Positions 7,718 to 16,437 of a stretch of DNA of 64,000 nt are shown one piece after another. Origin of the DNA: Pseudoxanthomonas sp. GM95 (lineage in GTDB: Bacteria; Pseudomonadota; Gammaproteobacteria; Xanthomonadales; Xanthomonadaceae); assembly GCF_900109775.1 (NCBI RefSeq), contig NZ_FOAX01000001.1, forward strand, positions 992,001 through 1,056,000, in the 5' to 3' direction. The notes below the pieces were generated by a model, which was not told where the DNA came from, ran no database searches, and saw only the letters and a program-made list of their open reading frames with translations. Within the stretch, counting starts at the first letter, position 1. Every line of letters begins with the position of its first letter. The position numbers were made by a program, and so were the translations under genes.

Positions 7718-9088
7718 TTGGCCGCTCAAAAACCAACGGAAGCCGCAATCATCACCGCCGAACTCCAGCCCACCGTCATTCCCCGCGAGGCGCACACCAT
7801 CTCGCGCCGGGATATCAGTCCCAACGCCCTGCGCGTGCTCTACCGCCTGCGAGACGCCGGCTTCTCGGCCTACCTGGTGGGCGGCGCCGTGCGCGACCTG
7901 CTGGTGGGCCATCATCCGAAGGACTTCGACGTGGCCACCGACGCCACGCCCGAACAGGTCAAGCAGCAGTTCCGCAACTGCCGGCTGATCGGTCGCCGCT
8001 TCCGCCTGGCGCATGTGGTGTTCGGCCGCGAGATCATCGAGGTCGCCACCTTCCGCGCCAACAGCGACGATGGCAGCGGCGACCGCGAGCTGCACGAGGA
8101 CGGCCGCCTGCTGCGCGACAACGTCTACGGCACGATCGAGGACGACGCGATCCGCCGCGATTTCACCGCCAACGCCCTCTACTACGCGATCGAGGATTTC
8201 TCGGTGCGCGATTACTGCGGTGGGTTCGAGGACGTGATGGCGCGCCGGATGAAGCTCATCGGCGATCCCGAGCAGCGCTACCGCGAGGATCCGGTACGCA
8301 TGCTGCGCGCGGTGCGCCTGGCAGCCAAGCTGGATTTCACCATCGACGGGCCGACCGCCGATCCGATTCCGGTGCTGGCGCCGCTGCTGGCCGAGGCCGC
8401 GCCGGCGCGCCTGTTCGAAGAAGTGCTGAAGCTGTTCCTGTCCGGCAATGCCGTGGCCAGCTTCGAGGGCCTGGAGCGCACGGGCCTGCTGGCCGTGCTG
8501 CTGCCCGAAAGCGCCGCCGCGCTCAAGTCCAACCGCAGTGGCGCGCTGCGCCGGATGGTGCTCGAAGGCCTGGCGGGCACCGACCGCCGCGTGGCCAACG
8601 ACGAGCCGGTCTCGCCGGCGTTCCTGTTCGCGCTGCTGCTGTGGCCGGCGTACTGCAAGGCGCTGATCGGCCTGCAGGCGCAGGGCACGCATCCGGAAGA
8701 GGCCGCGCGCCGCGCCGCCGACCGGGTCACCGTGCACCAGCTAACCACGATTGCCTTGCCGCGCCGGTTCTCGCTGCCGATGCAGGAAATCTGGCTACTG
8801 CAGTCGCGTTTCTCGCAGCGCCAGCGCAAGCGCGTGACGCGCCTGCTGACCCATCCGCGCTTCCGTGCGGCGTTCGATTTCCTGGTGCTGCGCCAGTCGG
8901 CCTCGCCCGACCACGCGGCCGATGTGGAATTCTGGACACAGGCCCAGACCCAGACCCACGACGAGCTTTCGGCGGCGCTGGGCGTCGAAGTGCCAGGCGA
9001 CAGCTACACAGACGAGGACGCAGTGCCGTCCAAGCGTCGCCGTCGCCGCCGTCGTCGCAGCGGTGCCTCCGGCGCCAGCGGCGAGTGA
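7718..9088 (+). CDS. pcnB: poly(A) polymerase I
   Basis: Cytoplasmic nucleotidyltransferase that adds poly(A) tails to RNA 3' ends and so promotes decay. The 456-residue protein shows the class II head motif LVGGAVRDLL (residues 53-62) with catalytic aspartates D69 and D71 in KDFDVATD, then the RNA-binding body (RRDFTANALYYAI, YREDPVRMLRAVRLAAK). It ends in an arginine-rich tail (KRRRRRRRR). The likely start is the TTG at 7718 (MAAQKP), uncertain by a few codons. Its TGA overlaps the GTG start of folK (GTGA), so the two are coupled. Confidence 0.95.
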   Translation: MAAQKPTEAAIITAELQPTVIPREAHTISRRDISPNALRVLYRLRDAGFSAYLVGGAVRDLLVGHHPKDFDVATDATPEQVKQQFRNCRLIGRRFRLAHVVFGREIIEVATFRANSDDGSGDRELHEDGRLLRDNVYGTIEDDAIRRDFTANALYYAIEDFSVRDYCGGFEDVMARRMKLIGDPEQRYREDPVRMLRAVRLAAKLDFTIDGPTADPIPVLAPLLAEAAPARLFEEVLKLFLSGNAVASFEGLERTGLLAVLLPESAAALKSNRSGALRRMVLEGLAGTDRRVANDEPVSPAFLFALLLWPAYCKALIGLQAQGTHPEEAARRAADRVTVHQLTTIALPRRFSLPMQEIWLLQSRFSQRQRKRVTRLLTHPRFRAAFDFLVLRQSASPDHAADVEFWTQAQTQTHDELSAALGVEVPGDSYTDEDAVPSKRRRRRRRRSGASGASGE

Positions 9089-9576
9089 CCGAGCTGACGA
9101 CCGCCTGCATCGGCCTGGGCGCGAACCTGGGCGATGCGGAGGGGACGCTGCGGGCCGCCTTCGCGGCCATCGGCGCGCTGCCTGGCACCGCGTTGGTTGC
9201 CGCTTCGCCGCTGTACGTCACGCCCGCCTGGGGCGTGGAGGCGCAGCCGGATTTCATCAACGCCGCCGCGCGCGTGGACACCACGTTGGACGCGCCGGCC
9301 CTGTTGGCGGCATTGCTGGAGATCGAGCACCAGTTCGGCCGCGACCGCAGCCGCGAGCAGCGCTGGGGCCCGCGCACGCTGGACCTGGACCTGCTGCTCT
9401 ATGGCGAGGCGGTGATCGAACTGCCCGGCCTGCAGGTGCCGCATCCGCGCCTGCATGAGCGGGCCTTCGCCCTGGTGCCGCTGGCCGACGTGGCGCCGGA
9501 GCTGCACATCGCCGGCCACGGCAGCGTGCGAGAAGCTGCATTCCGCATCGGACATGACGCCATCCGCGCGTTATGA
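9085..9576 (+). CDS. folK: 6-hydroxymethyl-7,8-dihydropterin pyrophosphokinase
   Basis: Transfers pyrophosphate from ATP to 6-hydroxymethyldihydropterin in folate synthesis. The 163-residue protein starts at a GTG overlapping the pcnB stop. It carries the family signature RWGPRTLDLDLLLYG, and the early CIGLGANLGD segment is also diagnostic. panB follows after 17 bp, so folate and pantothenate genes share a transcript, as is common in gammaproteobacteria. Confidence 0.95.
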   Translation: MTELTTACIGLGANLGDAEGTLRAAFAAIGALPGTALVAASPLYVTPAWGVEAQPDFINAAARVDTTLDAPALLAALLEIEHQFGRDRSREQRWGPRTLDLDLLLYGEAVIELPGLQVPHPRLHERAFALVPLADVAPELHIAGHGSVREAAFRIGHDAIRAL

Positions 9577-9593
9577 GTGGATAATGATCGGCT

Positions 9594-10406
9594 ATGAGCA
9601 CGCACGCCGACAGCAAGCCCTGGACCGTTCCCGCCCTGCGCCAGGCCAAACAGGCCGGCCGCAAGCTGGTGATGCTGACCTGCTACGACTACGGGTTTGC
9701 CCGCACGGTTGACGCCGCCGGCGTGGACATCGTGCTGATCGGCGACTCGCTGGGCATGGTGGTGCAGGGACATGACTCCACGCTGCCGGTGAGCTTGGAG
9801 GACATGGTCTATCACACGCGCATCGTCGCCCGCGGGCTGGAGCGTGCGCTGCTGGTGTCGGACCTGTCGTTCCAGTCCGATGCCACGCCCGAGCGTGCGC
9901 TGGATGCGGCGACGCAGCTGCTGCAGGCCGGCGCGGAGATGGTCAAGCTCGAAGGCGCGGGCCACAAGCTGGACGTCATCAAGTTCCTCAGCGAACGCGA
10001 TATCCCGGTGTGCTCGCACCTGGGCCTGACCCCGCAGTCGGTGTTGTCCTTCGGCGGTTACAAAGTGCAGGGGCGCGAAGACGCCGCGGCTGAAAAGCTG
10101 CTGGCCGATGCGACCGCCGTGGCTAACGCCGGCGCTTCGCTGCTGGTGCTGGAATGCGTGCCTTCGGCGCTGGCCGCGCGCATCACCGCTGCGGTCGAGA
10201 TCCCGACCATCGGTATCGGAGCGGGCCCGGACTGCGATGGCCAGGTGCTGGTGCTGCACGACCTGCTGGGACTGGAGATGGGCCATCGCCGGCCGAAGTT
10301 CGTCAAGGATTTCCTGGCCGAGGGTGGCTCGGTCGGTGGCGCGGTGCGCGCCTATGCGCAGGCCGTGCGCGACGGAAGTTTCCCCGATGCCGCGCATTCG
10401 TACTGA
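9594..10406 (+). CDS. panB: 3-methyl-2-oxobutanoate hydroxymethyltransferase
   Basis: First committed step of pantothenate synthesis: adds a hydroxymethyl group from methylene-THF to 2-oxoisovalerate. The protein is 270 residues, about the usual length. Family segments are clear: [14 protein letters not shown] near the N-terminus, then [14 protein letters not shown] with the metal-binding aspartate, and a late [20 protein letters not shown] start at 9594. It belongs to the folK-panBCD-pgi run; panC starts 42 bp downstream. Confidence 0.96.
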   Translation: MSTHADSKPWTVPALRQAKQAGRKLVMLTCYDYGFARTVDAAGVDIVLIGDSLGMVVQGHDSTLPVSLEDMVYHTRIVARGLERALLVSDLSFQSDATPERALDAATQLLQAGAEMVKLEGAGHKLDVIKFLSERDIPVCSHLGLTPQSVLSFGGYKVQGREDAAAEKLLADATAVANAGASLLVLECVPSALAARITAAVEIPTIGIGAGPDCDGQVLVLHDLLGLEMGHRRPKFVKDFLAEGGSVGGAVRAYAQAVRDGSFPDAAHSY

Positions 10407-10448
10407 TCGCGCCGTGCTGATGACTGACACGCGCGGGAAGGGCGCACG

Positions 10449-11291
10449 ATGATCGAAACCATTACCGAACTGGACGCCCTGCGCGCCCGCGTCATGGGCT
10501 GGAAGCGGCAGGGCCTGCGCGTGGGCTTCGTGCCCACGATGGGCAACCTGCATGCCGGCCATTACTCGCTGATCATGCTGGCGCGGCAATACGCCGACCG
10601 CGTGGTGTCCAGCGTGTTCGTCAACCCGACCCAGTTCGGGCCGAACGAGGACTACACCCGCTATCCGCGCACGCCCGATGCGGACACGACGGGCCTGGAA
10701 GGCGCCGGCTGCGACGTGCTGTGGCTGCCGACGGTCGAGTCGATGTATCCGTTCGGGATCGAGCTGGCGGCCAAGGTCCACGTGCCGGGCGTGAGCTCGG
10801 TGCTGGAAGGCGAGTGCCGGCCCGGCCATTTCGATGGCGTGTGCACGGTGGTCAGCCGCCTGTTCAACCAGGTGGTGCCGGACGTGGCGGCCTTCGGCAA
10901 GAAGGATTTCCAGCAGCTGGCGGTGATCCGGCAGATGGTCACCGACCTGGCGTTCCCGATCGAGATCCTGGGCGGCAGCATCGTGCGCGAGGCCGACGGC
11001 CTGGCGATGAGCTCGCGCAACCAGTACCTCTCAAGCGATGAGCGGCCCAAGGCCGCCGAGATCCGCCGCGTGCTGCAGCAGATGCGCGATGCGCTGGTGT
11101 CCGGCAACCCGCGCGAGGCCGTGGAAGCCGACGCGCGCGCGCGCCTGACCGCTGCCGGTTACGAGGTGGATTACACCGTCGTGCGCCGCCCGGACCTGTC
11201 CGAACCGGCCGACGGTGACACCGGCGCCAAGGTCGCGCTGATCGCGGCCCGCCTGGGCCGCACGCGCCTGATCGACAACCTGGAATTCTGA
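10449..11291 (+). CDS. panC: pantothenate synthetase
   Basis: ATP-dependent ligase joining pantoate and beta-alanine. The protein of 280 residues has the HIGH-type nucleotide motif PTMGNLHAGHYSLI and the KMSKS-equivalent region GLAMSSRNQYLS. The adjacent FGKKDFQQLAVIRQM is also highly diagnostic. ATG at 10449. It sits between panB and panD, completing a cytoplasmic pantothenate pathway cluster. Confidence 0.96.
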   Translation: MIETITELDALRARVMGWKRQGLRVGFVPTMGNLHAGHYSLIMLARQYADRVVSSVFVNPTQFGPNEDYTRYPRTPDADTTGLEGAGCDVLWLPTVESMYPFGIELAAKVHVPGVSSVLEGECRPGHFDGVCTVVSRLFNQVVPDVAAFGKKDFQQLAVIRQMVTDLAFPIEILGGSIVREADGLAMSSRNQYLSSDERPKAAEIRRVLQQMRDALVSGNPREAVEADARARLTAAGYEVDYTVVRRPDLSEPADGDTGAKVALIAARLGRTRLIDNLEF

Positions 11292-11366
11292 AAAGCACGC
11301 GCTGCATTCTGGGATGCGGCGTGCGCTGCTAGACTCGCCGGCCTGTTTCCGCAGTCCGATACGACG

Positions 11367-11747
11367 ATGCACCTGAGCCTGCTCAAGACCAAGATCCACC
11401 GCGCCACTGTCACCCATTCCGAGCTGAACTACGAAGGCTCGATCGCCATCGACGGCAACCTGCTCGATGCCACCGGCATCCGCGAGTTCGAGCAGGTGCA
11501 CATCTGGGACGTCACCAACGGCGCCCGCTTCAGCACCTACGCCCTGCGCGCCGACGAAGGCAGCGGCATCATCTCGCTCAATGGCGGCGCCGCGCGCCAT
11601 GTGCAGGTCGGTGACATCATCATCATCGCCGCCTTTGCGAGCATGAGCGAAGCCGAAGCCGAGGCGTTCAAGCCCACCCTGGTTTACGTGGACGGGCAGA
11701 ACCGCATCACCCACACCAACCAATCGATCCCCAAGCAGGCCGCCTGA
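11367..11747 (+). CDS. panD: aspartate 1-decarboxylase proenzyme
   Basis: Pyruvoyl-dependent enzyme making beta-alanine from aspartate for PanC. The 126-residue proenzyme has the self-cleavage site at G24-S25 (NYEGSIAID), where serine becomes the pyruvoyl group, plus the usual [10 protein letters not shown] segment. A TAGACT sequence near 11330 could be a local -10 box. The TGA stop overlaps the ATG of pgi (TGATG). Confidence 0.96.
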   Translation: MHLSLLKTKIHRATVTHSELNYEGSIAIDGNLLDATGIREFEQVHIWDVTNGARFSTYALRADEGSGIISLNGGAARHVQVGDIIIIAAFASMSEAEAEAFKPTLVYVDGQNRITHTNQSIPKQAA

Positions 11748-13249
11748 TGACGAATTTCGACGCGTTGCAGTCCCACGCCACCCGCCTGCGCGGCATCCGC
11801 GCCCCGGCCTTGTTGGAACAGGATCCTGCACGCGCGTCGGACTTCGCGCTGCGCGTCGGGCCGCTGTATGCCAGCTTCGCGCGCCAGGGCTATGACCGTG
11901 ACGCGCTGGCCGCGTTGCATGCGCTGGCCGCCGATCTCGACCTGAAGGCCGCCTACCAGCGCCTGTTCACCGGCGAGGTGGTCAATCCGACCGAAGGCCG
12001 CGCCGCGCTGCACACCGCGCTGCGCGGCAACCTCACCGACGCCAAGCCAGCGCAGGACGCCTACGCCGAAGCGGCCAAGGTGCGCGCGCACATGGGCACG
12101 CTGGTCGCCGCGCTTGAGGCCAGCGAGGTCACCGACATCGTCAGCGTCGGCATCGGTGGCTCGGATCTCGGCCCACGCCACGTGGCCGATGCGCTGCGTC
12201 CGCTCGATGCCAAGCTGCGCGTGCATTTCATCTCCAATGTCGATGGCGCCGCCGCGCAGCGCACGTTGGCAGGACTGGATCCGAAGACCACTGCAGCGAT
12301 CCTGATTTCCAAGACCTTCGGCACCCAGGAAACGCTGCTCAACGGCAAGATCCTGGCCGACTGGCTGGGCGGCAGCGAACGCCTGTATGCAGTCAGTGCC
12401 AACCCGGAGCGCGCGGCCAAGGCGTTCGACATTCCCTCCGAGCGCGTGCTGCCGATGTGGGACTGGGTGGGCGGGCGCTATTCGCTGTGGTCGGCGGTCG
12501 GGTTCCCGATCGCGCTGGCGATCGGCTTCAAGCATTTCGAGGCGCTGCTGGACGGCGCTGCGCTGATGGACCGGCACGTGCTGGAAACCCCGGCTGAATC
12601 CAATCTCGCGATCCGCCACGCGCTGACCGCGATCTGGAATCGCAACGTGCTTGGCCACGCCGCGCATGGCGTGATGACCTACGACCAGCGCCTGGCGCTG
12701 CTGCCCAACTACCTGCAGCAGCTGGTGATGGAAAGCCTGGGCAAGTCGGTGCGCATCGACGGCTCGCCGGTCGTGTCCGAGACGGTGCCGGTGTGGTGGG
12801 GCGGGGCGGGCACCGACGTGCAGCACAGCTTCTTCCAGGCGCTGCACCAGGGCACGCAGATCGTGCCGCTGGATTTCGTCGGCACCATTCACAACGACGA
12901 TCCGTACGCCGAGAACCACATCGCACTGATGTCCAACCTGCTGGCGCAGTCCGAAGCGCTGGCCAATGGTCAGTCCAGCGCTGATCCGCACCGCAGTTAC
13001 GCTGGCGGCCGCCCGAGCACGATGATCCTGCTCGATCGCCTCACGCCGGAATCGCTGGGCGCGCTGATCGCCATGTACGAACACAGCGTCTACGCGCAGT
13101 CGCTGGCGTGGGGCATCAATGCGTTCGACCAGTTCGGCGTGGAGCTGGGCAAGCAGCTGGCCAACGGCCTGCTGCCGGCGCTGAAGGGCGAGGCGGAGGC
13201 CGACGATCCGGTGACCAAGGTGCTGCTGGAGCAGATCCGAACGCGCTGA
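11747..13249 (+). CDS. pgi: glucose-6-phosphate isomerase
   Basis: Interconverts glucose-6-phosphate and fructose-6-phosphate. The protein has 500 residues, shorter than E. coli Pgi (549), as seen in xanthomonads. Conserved sugar-phosphate isomerase segments include [32 protein letters not shown] and [18 protein letters not shown] at 11747 overlaps the panD stop, so the gene is translationally coupled to pantothenate genes although metabolically unrelated. A terminator follows. Confidence 0.96.
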   Translation: MTNFDALQSHATRLRGIRAPALLEQDPARASDFALRVGPLYASFARQGYDRDALAALHALAADLDLKAAYQRLFTGEVVNPTEGRAALHTALRGNLTDAKPAQDAYAEAAKVRAHMGTLVAALEASEVTDIVSVGIGGSDLGPRHVADALRPLDAKLRVHFISNVDGAAAQRTLAGLDPKTTAAILISKTFGTQETLLNGKILADWLGGSERLYAVSANPERAAKAFDIPSERVLPMWDWVGGRYSLWSAVGFPIALAIGFKHFEALLDGAALMDRHVLETPAESNLAIRHALTAIWNRNVLGHAAHGVMTYDQRLALLPNYLQQLVMESLGKSVRIDGSPVVSETVPVWWGGAGTDVQHSFFQALHQGTQIVPLDFVGTIHNDDPYAENHIALMSNLLAQSEALANGQSSADPHRSYAGGRPSTMILLDRLTPESLGALIAMYEHSVYAQSLAWGINAFDQFGVELGKQLANGLLPALKGEAEADDPVTKVLLEQIRTR

Positions 13250-13271
13250 AGTCTCGCAGCCGATCAAGCGG

Positions 13272-13294
13272 AACGCCGGGCATGTCCCGGCGTT
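13272..13294. terminator. bidirectional intrinsic terminator between pgi and queG
   Basis: Stem AACGCCGGG (13272-13280) and CCCGGCGTT (13286-13294) followed by TTGCGTT on the plus strand. It ends the pcnB-pgi transcript and lies just 5 bp from the stop of the convergent queG. Confidence 0.8.
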
Positions 13295-13299
13295 TTGCG

Positions 13300-14373
13300 T
13301 TACGGGGCGCCGTGTTGCGCCAGCGCCCAGCCGACGTGTTCGCGTACCAGCGCCGAAGCGTGTTCGCGCCGCGTGGCCAGTGCTTCCAGTACCGCGGGCG
13401 AGGTCGGTGCATTGCCCAGTGCCACTGCGATATTGCGCAGCCAGCGCTCGTGGCCGCTACGGCGGATCGCCGAGCCCTCGGTGCGCGAAAGGAACTCCGT
13501 TTCCTCCCAGGCGAACAGCTGCGGCAGCGTGGCGATATCGAGGTTGTTGCGTGCGCGGAAGTCGGGTTCGTCATGGCGCTTGGCGAACTTGTTCCAGGGG
13601 CACACCAGCTGGCAGTCGTCGCAGCCGAAAATGCGGTTGCCGATCGGCTTGCGCAGTTCCTCGGGAATCGCGCCGTCGTGTTCGATCGTCAGATAGGCAA
13701 TGCAGCGGCGTGCATCCAGCCGGTGCGGCGCGATGATGGCCTGGGTGGGGCACACGTCGATGCAACGCACGCAGGTGCCGCAATGCGCGCTGGCCGGCGC
13801 GTCGATGGGCAGCGGGATGTCGACGTAGATCTCGCCCAGGAAAAACCACGAGCCGCCGTCCTTGTCGATCAGACAGGTGTGCTTGCCGATCCAGCCCAGG
13901 CCGGCGTTGCGGGCCAATGCGCGTTCCAGCACCGGCGCCGAATCGACGAACACGCGATGGCCGATCGGGCCGACTTCTTCCTGCAGGCGCGTGGCCAGTT
14001 TCTGCAGGCGGTTGCGCATGAGCTTGTGGTAGTCGCGGCCCAGTGCGTAGCGCGCGACATAGGCGCGTTCACCGTTGGCCAGGGTGGTCCAGGCGTCGTC
14101 GCTGTCGTTGCGGCCGTAATCCAGGCCGACCGAAATCACCCGCAGCGTGCCGGGGATCAGCTCGGCCGGACGCGAACGCAGTTGGCCGTGGTTGGCCATC
14201 CAGCCCATCGTGCCGTACAGGCCTTCGGCCAGCCAGCTGCGCAGATGCTCTTCGTCCTGGCCCAGTTCGATCCCGGCGATGCCGCACCGCTGGAAGCCCA
14301 GCTCGCGCGACAGCACGCGGATGCGCGCGGCCAGGGCGTGGGGATCGGGCGCGATGGCAGACGAAGCACTCAT
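13300..14373 (-). CDS. queG: epoxyqueuosine reductase
   Basis: Cobalamin-dependent enzyme that reduces epoxyqueuosine to queuosine in tRNA, the last step of Q34 formation. The 357-residue protein has the N-terminal QueG domain (SVGLDYGRNDSD, ALGRDYHKLM). Two [4Fe-4S] motifs follow (CGTCVRCIDVCPTQAI and CDDCQLVCPWN), then a C-terminal HEAT-like tail (ERWLRNIAVALGNAP). ATG at 14373. On the minus strand a TATACT box (14386-14381) ends 8 bp before the ATG and no Shine-Dalgarno is visible, suggesting a leaderless mRNA. It is divergent from nnr. Confidence 0.95.
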   Translation of the reverse strand: MSASSAIAPDPHALAARIRVLSRELGFQRCGIAGIELGQDEEHLRSWLAEGLYGTMGWMANHGQLRSRPAELIPGTLRVISVGLDYGRNDSDDAWTTLANGERAYVARYALGRDYHKLMRNRLQKLATRLQEEVGPIGHRVFVDSAPVLERALARNAGLGWIGKHTCLIDKDGGSWFFLGEIYVDIPLPIDAPASAHCGTCVRCIDVCPTQAIIAPHRLDARRCIAYLTIEHDGAIPEELRKPIGNRIFGCDDCQLVCPWNKFAKRHDEPDFRARNNLDIATLPQLFAWEETEFLSRTEGSAIRRSGHERWLRNIAVALGNAPTSPAVLEALATRREHASALVREHVGWALAQHGAP

Positions 14374-14380
14374 GCGCGCA

Positions 14381-14390
14381 AGTATAGAAT
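14381..14390. promoter_or_regulatory. overlapping divergent -10 boxes for queG and nnr
   Basis: The sequence AGTATAGAAT gives TATAGA(AT) on the plus strand (14383-14390) and TATACT on the minus strand (14386-14381). Each lies 8-10 bases from the ATG it faces, leaving essentially no 5' UTR on either side. Neither side shows a Shine-Dalgarno sequence. Confidence 0.5.
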
Positions 14391-14398
14391 CGCGCGCC

Positions 14399-15880
14399 AT
14401 GACGGCTTTGATTCCCCTGCACGGCAGCGCTGCGGCGCGCGCCCTGGACCAGCAGGCCAGCGCACGGCTGGCCGGTGGCGCCTTCGAACTGATGCAGCGC
14501 GCCGGCCACGCCGCCTGGCGGGTGCTGCAGGCGCGCTGGCCGCAGGCGCGGCGCATCACCGTCGCCTGCGGGCCGGGCAACAACGGCGGCGACGGCTACG
14601 TGCTGGCGCTGGCGGCGCTGCAGGCTAGGTGCGACGTGGTGGTGTTGCATCTGGAAGACCACACGCCGCGCACCGACCTGGCCCAGCGCGCCTGCACCGA
14701 CTACATCGCGGCTGGCGGCCGTGTCGCGCTGTTTCCCGAGCAGTTTCCACCGGCGGATGTTGTCGTGGATGCGGTATTCGGCATCGGCCTTGCGCGTGCG
14801 CCGGAAGGCCAGGCGCAGGCGCTGATCGAGGCGATCAATGCGCAGCCGGCGCCGGTGTTCGCGCTCGACGTGCCCAGTGGGATCGACGCGTCGCTCGCCA
14901 CCGCGCCGGGCGCGGCGGTGCGCGCGCAGGTGACGTTGCAGTTCATCGTGCGCCACCACGGCCTGCACACCGGTGCCGGCCTTGAGCACGCCGGCGTGCT
15001 GTTGCTGGATGCGCTCGACGTGCCATCGGATCTGCTGCAGATGAGCGCACCCAAAGCGCAGTTGCTGCAGCCGGCATCGCTTGCGACCTGGCTGCGTCCA
15101 CGTCGCACTGACACGCACAAGGGCGAAAGCGGCCGCGTGCTGCTGATCGGCGGCGATCTTGGGCACGGCGGCGCCATCGCGCTGGCGGCCGAAGCCGCGC
15201 TGCGCAGCGGCGCCGGCCTGGTCAGCGTCGCCACGCGCAAGGCGCATGTCACGCCGTTGCTGACACGCCGCCCGGAAGCCATGACCCACGCGGTGGAATC
15301 GGGCAGCGACCTGCAGCCGATGATCGAGGCGGCCGATGTCATCGCGATCGGTCCCGGCCTGGGTCAGGGCGACTGGGGCAGGGCGCTGCTGCGCCTGGCA
15401 CTGGAGGCCGGCAAGCCGCTGGTGCTCGATGCTGATGCGCTCAATCTCCTCGCCGCCACGCCGCGCGTTTTGCGCGATGCAATCGTGACGCCGCATCCGG
15501 GTGAGGCCGCGCGCCTGCTCGGGCGTTCGACCAGGGACGTGCAGGCCGATCGCTTCGGCGCAGCGGCTGAACTCTGCACCCGGCTGCAGGCCACCGTCGT
15601 GCTGAAAGGCGCCGGCACGCTGGTCGCCAGCGAAGGCCAGCTGCCGCGCGTGATTGCGGCCGGCAATCCCGGCATGGCCACCGGCGGCATGGGCGACGTG
15701 CTCACCGGCGTGATCGCCGCGCTGCGCGCGCAGGGCCTGCCCGCGTGGGAAGCCGCCAGCGCCGGCGCGCTGTTGCACAGCATGGCCGGCGATGCCGCCG
15801 CGCAACGCGGCCAGCGCGGGCTGCTGGCCAGCGACCTGTTCGACCACCTGCAACCGCTGGCCAACCCGGAACCGAACTGA
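14399..15880 (+). CDS. nnr: bifunctional NAD(P)HX epimerase / ADP-dependent NAD(P)HX dehydratase
   Basis: Repairs hydrated NADH and NADPH. The 493-residue protein fuses an N-terminal YjeF-type epimerase domain (CGPGNNGGDGYVLA near residues 60-73; VVVDAVFGIGL; ALDVPSGIDAS) to a C-terminal ribokinase-like dehydratase (HKGESGRVLLIGGDLGHGG; DADALNLL; GNPGMATGGMGDVLTG). This is the standard bacterial fusion. ATG at 14399 lies only 9 bp after a TATAGAAT box without a visible Shine-Dalgarno. The TGA overlaps the ATG of tsaE. Confidence 0.95.
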   Translation: MTALIPLHGSAAARALDQQASARLAGGAFELMQRAGHAAWRVLQARWPQARRITVACGPGNNGGDGYVLALAALQARCDVVVLHLEDHTPRTDLAQRACTDYIAAGGRVALFPEQFPPADVVVDAVFGIGLARAPEGQAQALIEAINAQPAPVFALDVPSGIDASLATAPGAAVRAQVTLQFIVRHHGLHTGAGLEHAGVLLLDALDVPSDLLQMSAPKAQLLQPASLATWLRPRRTDTHKGESGRVLLIGGDLGHGGAIALAAEAALRSGAGLVSVATRKAHVTPLLTRRPEAMTHAVESGSDLQPMIEAADVIAIGPGLGQGDWGRALLRLALEAGKPLVLDADALNLLAATPRVLRDAIVTPHPGEAARLLGRSTRDVQADRFGAAAELCTRLQATVVLKGAGTLVASEGQLPRVIAAGNPGMATGGMGDVLTGVIAALRAQGLPAWEAASAGALLHSMAGDAAAQRGQRGLLASDLFDHLQPLANPEPN

Positions 15881-16335
15881 TGGACCTGCACCTGGCCACC
15901 GCCGAAGACACCGCACAGCTGGGCGTCGCACTGGCCCAGACCCGGCCGCCGTTGGCCGCCGTGCACCTGCATGGCGACCTGGGCGCGGGCAAATCCACGC
16001 TGGCGCGCGCCCTGTTGCGCGGCCTGGGCGTGACCGGCGCGGTGCGCAGCCCGACCTACACCCTGGTCGAGCGCTATGCGGTCGAAGGCGGCGAAGCCTG
16101 GCATCTGGACCTGTATCGCCTGGGCGACGCGGGCGAGTTGGATTTCCTGGGGCTGGACGAGGCCGTAGCCACGCTATGGCTGATCGAATGGCCGGAAAAG
16201 GGCCGCGGCGGCCTGCCACCGCCCGATCTCGAGATTCACCTGGCCATCGACGGTGATGGACGCAGTGCGCGCCTGGTCGCCGGGTCGGACGCCGGCCGCG
16301 GCTGGTTGGCGCAGGCGGCAAAAAAGACCAGTTAG
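15880..16335 (+). CDS. tsaE: tRNA threonylcarbamoyladenosine biosynthesis ATPase TsaE
   Basis: P-loop ATPase that works with TsaB, TsaC and TsaD to make t6A37 in tRNAs. It has 151 residues with Walker A GDLGAGKST (32-40), the switch segment VRSPTYTLVERY and the region WHLDLYRLGDAGELDFLGLDE that follows in the family; WPEK comes near the end. ATG at 15880 overlaps the nnr stop (TGATG). The nnr-tsaE-amiC-mutL order is the conserved gammaproteobacterial arrangement. Confidence 0.95.
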   Translation: MDLHLATAEDTAQLGVALAQTRPPLAAVHLHGDLGAGKSTLARALLRGLGVTGAVRSPTYTLVERYAVEGGEAWHLDLYRLGDAGELDFLGLDEAVATLWLIEWPEKGRGGLPPPDLEIHLAIDGDGRSARLVAGSDAGRGWLAQAAKKTS

Positions 16336-16437
16336 GCGCCCCTCCTGCCTGCTGGCCCGAGGAAGTTCCGGCAGGTCACGGATTATTAAGGGAAAAACGG
16401 GTTGCATTGGCAGGTCGTTAATGCTTGAATTCGATCC

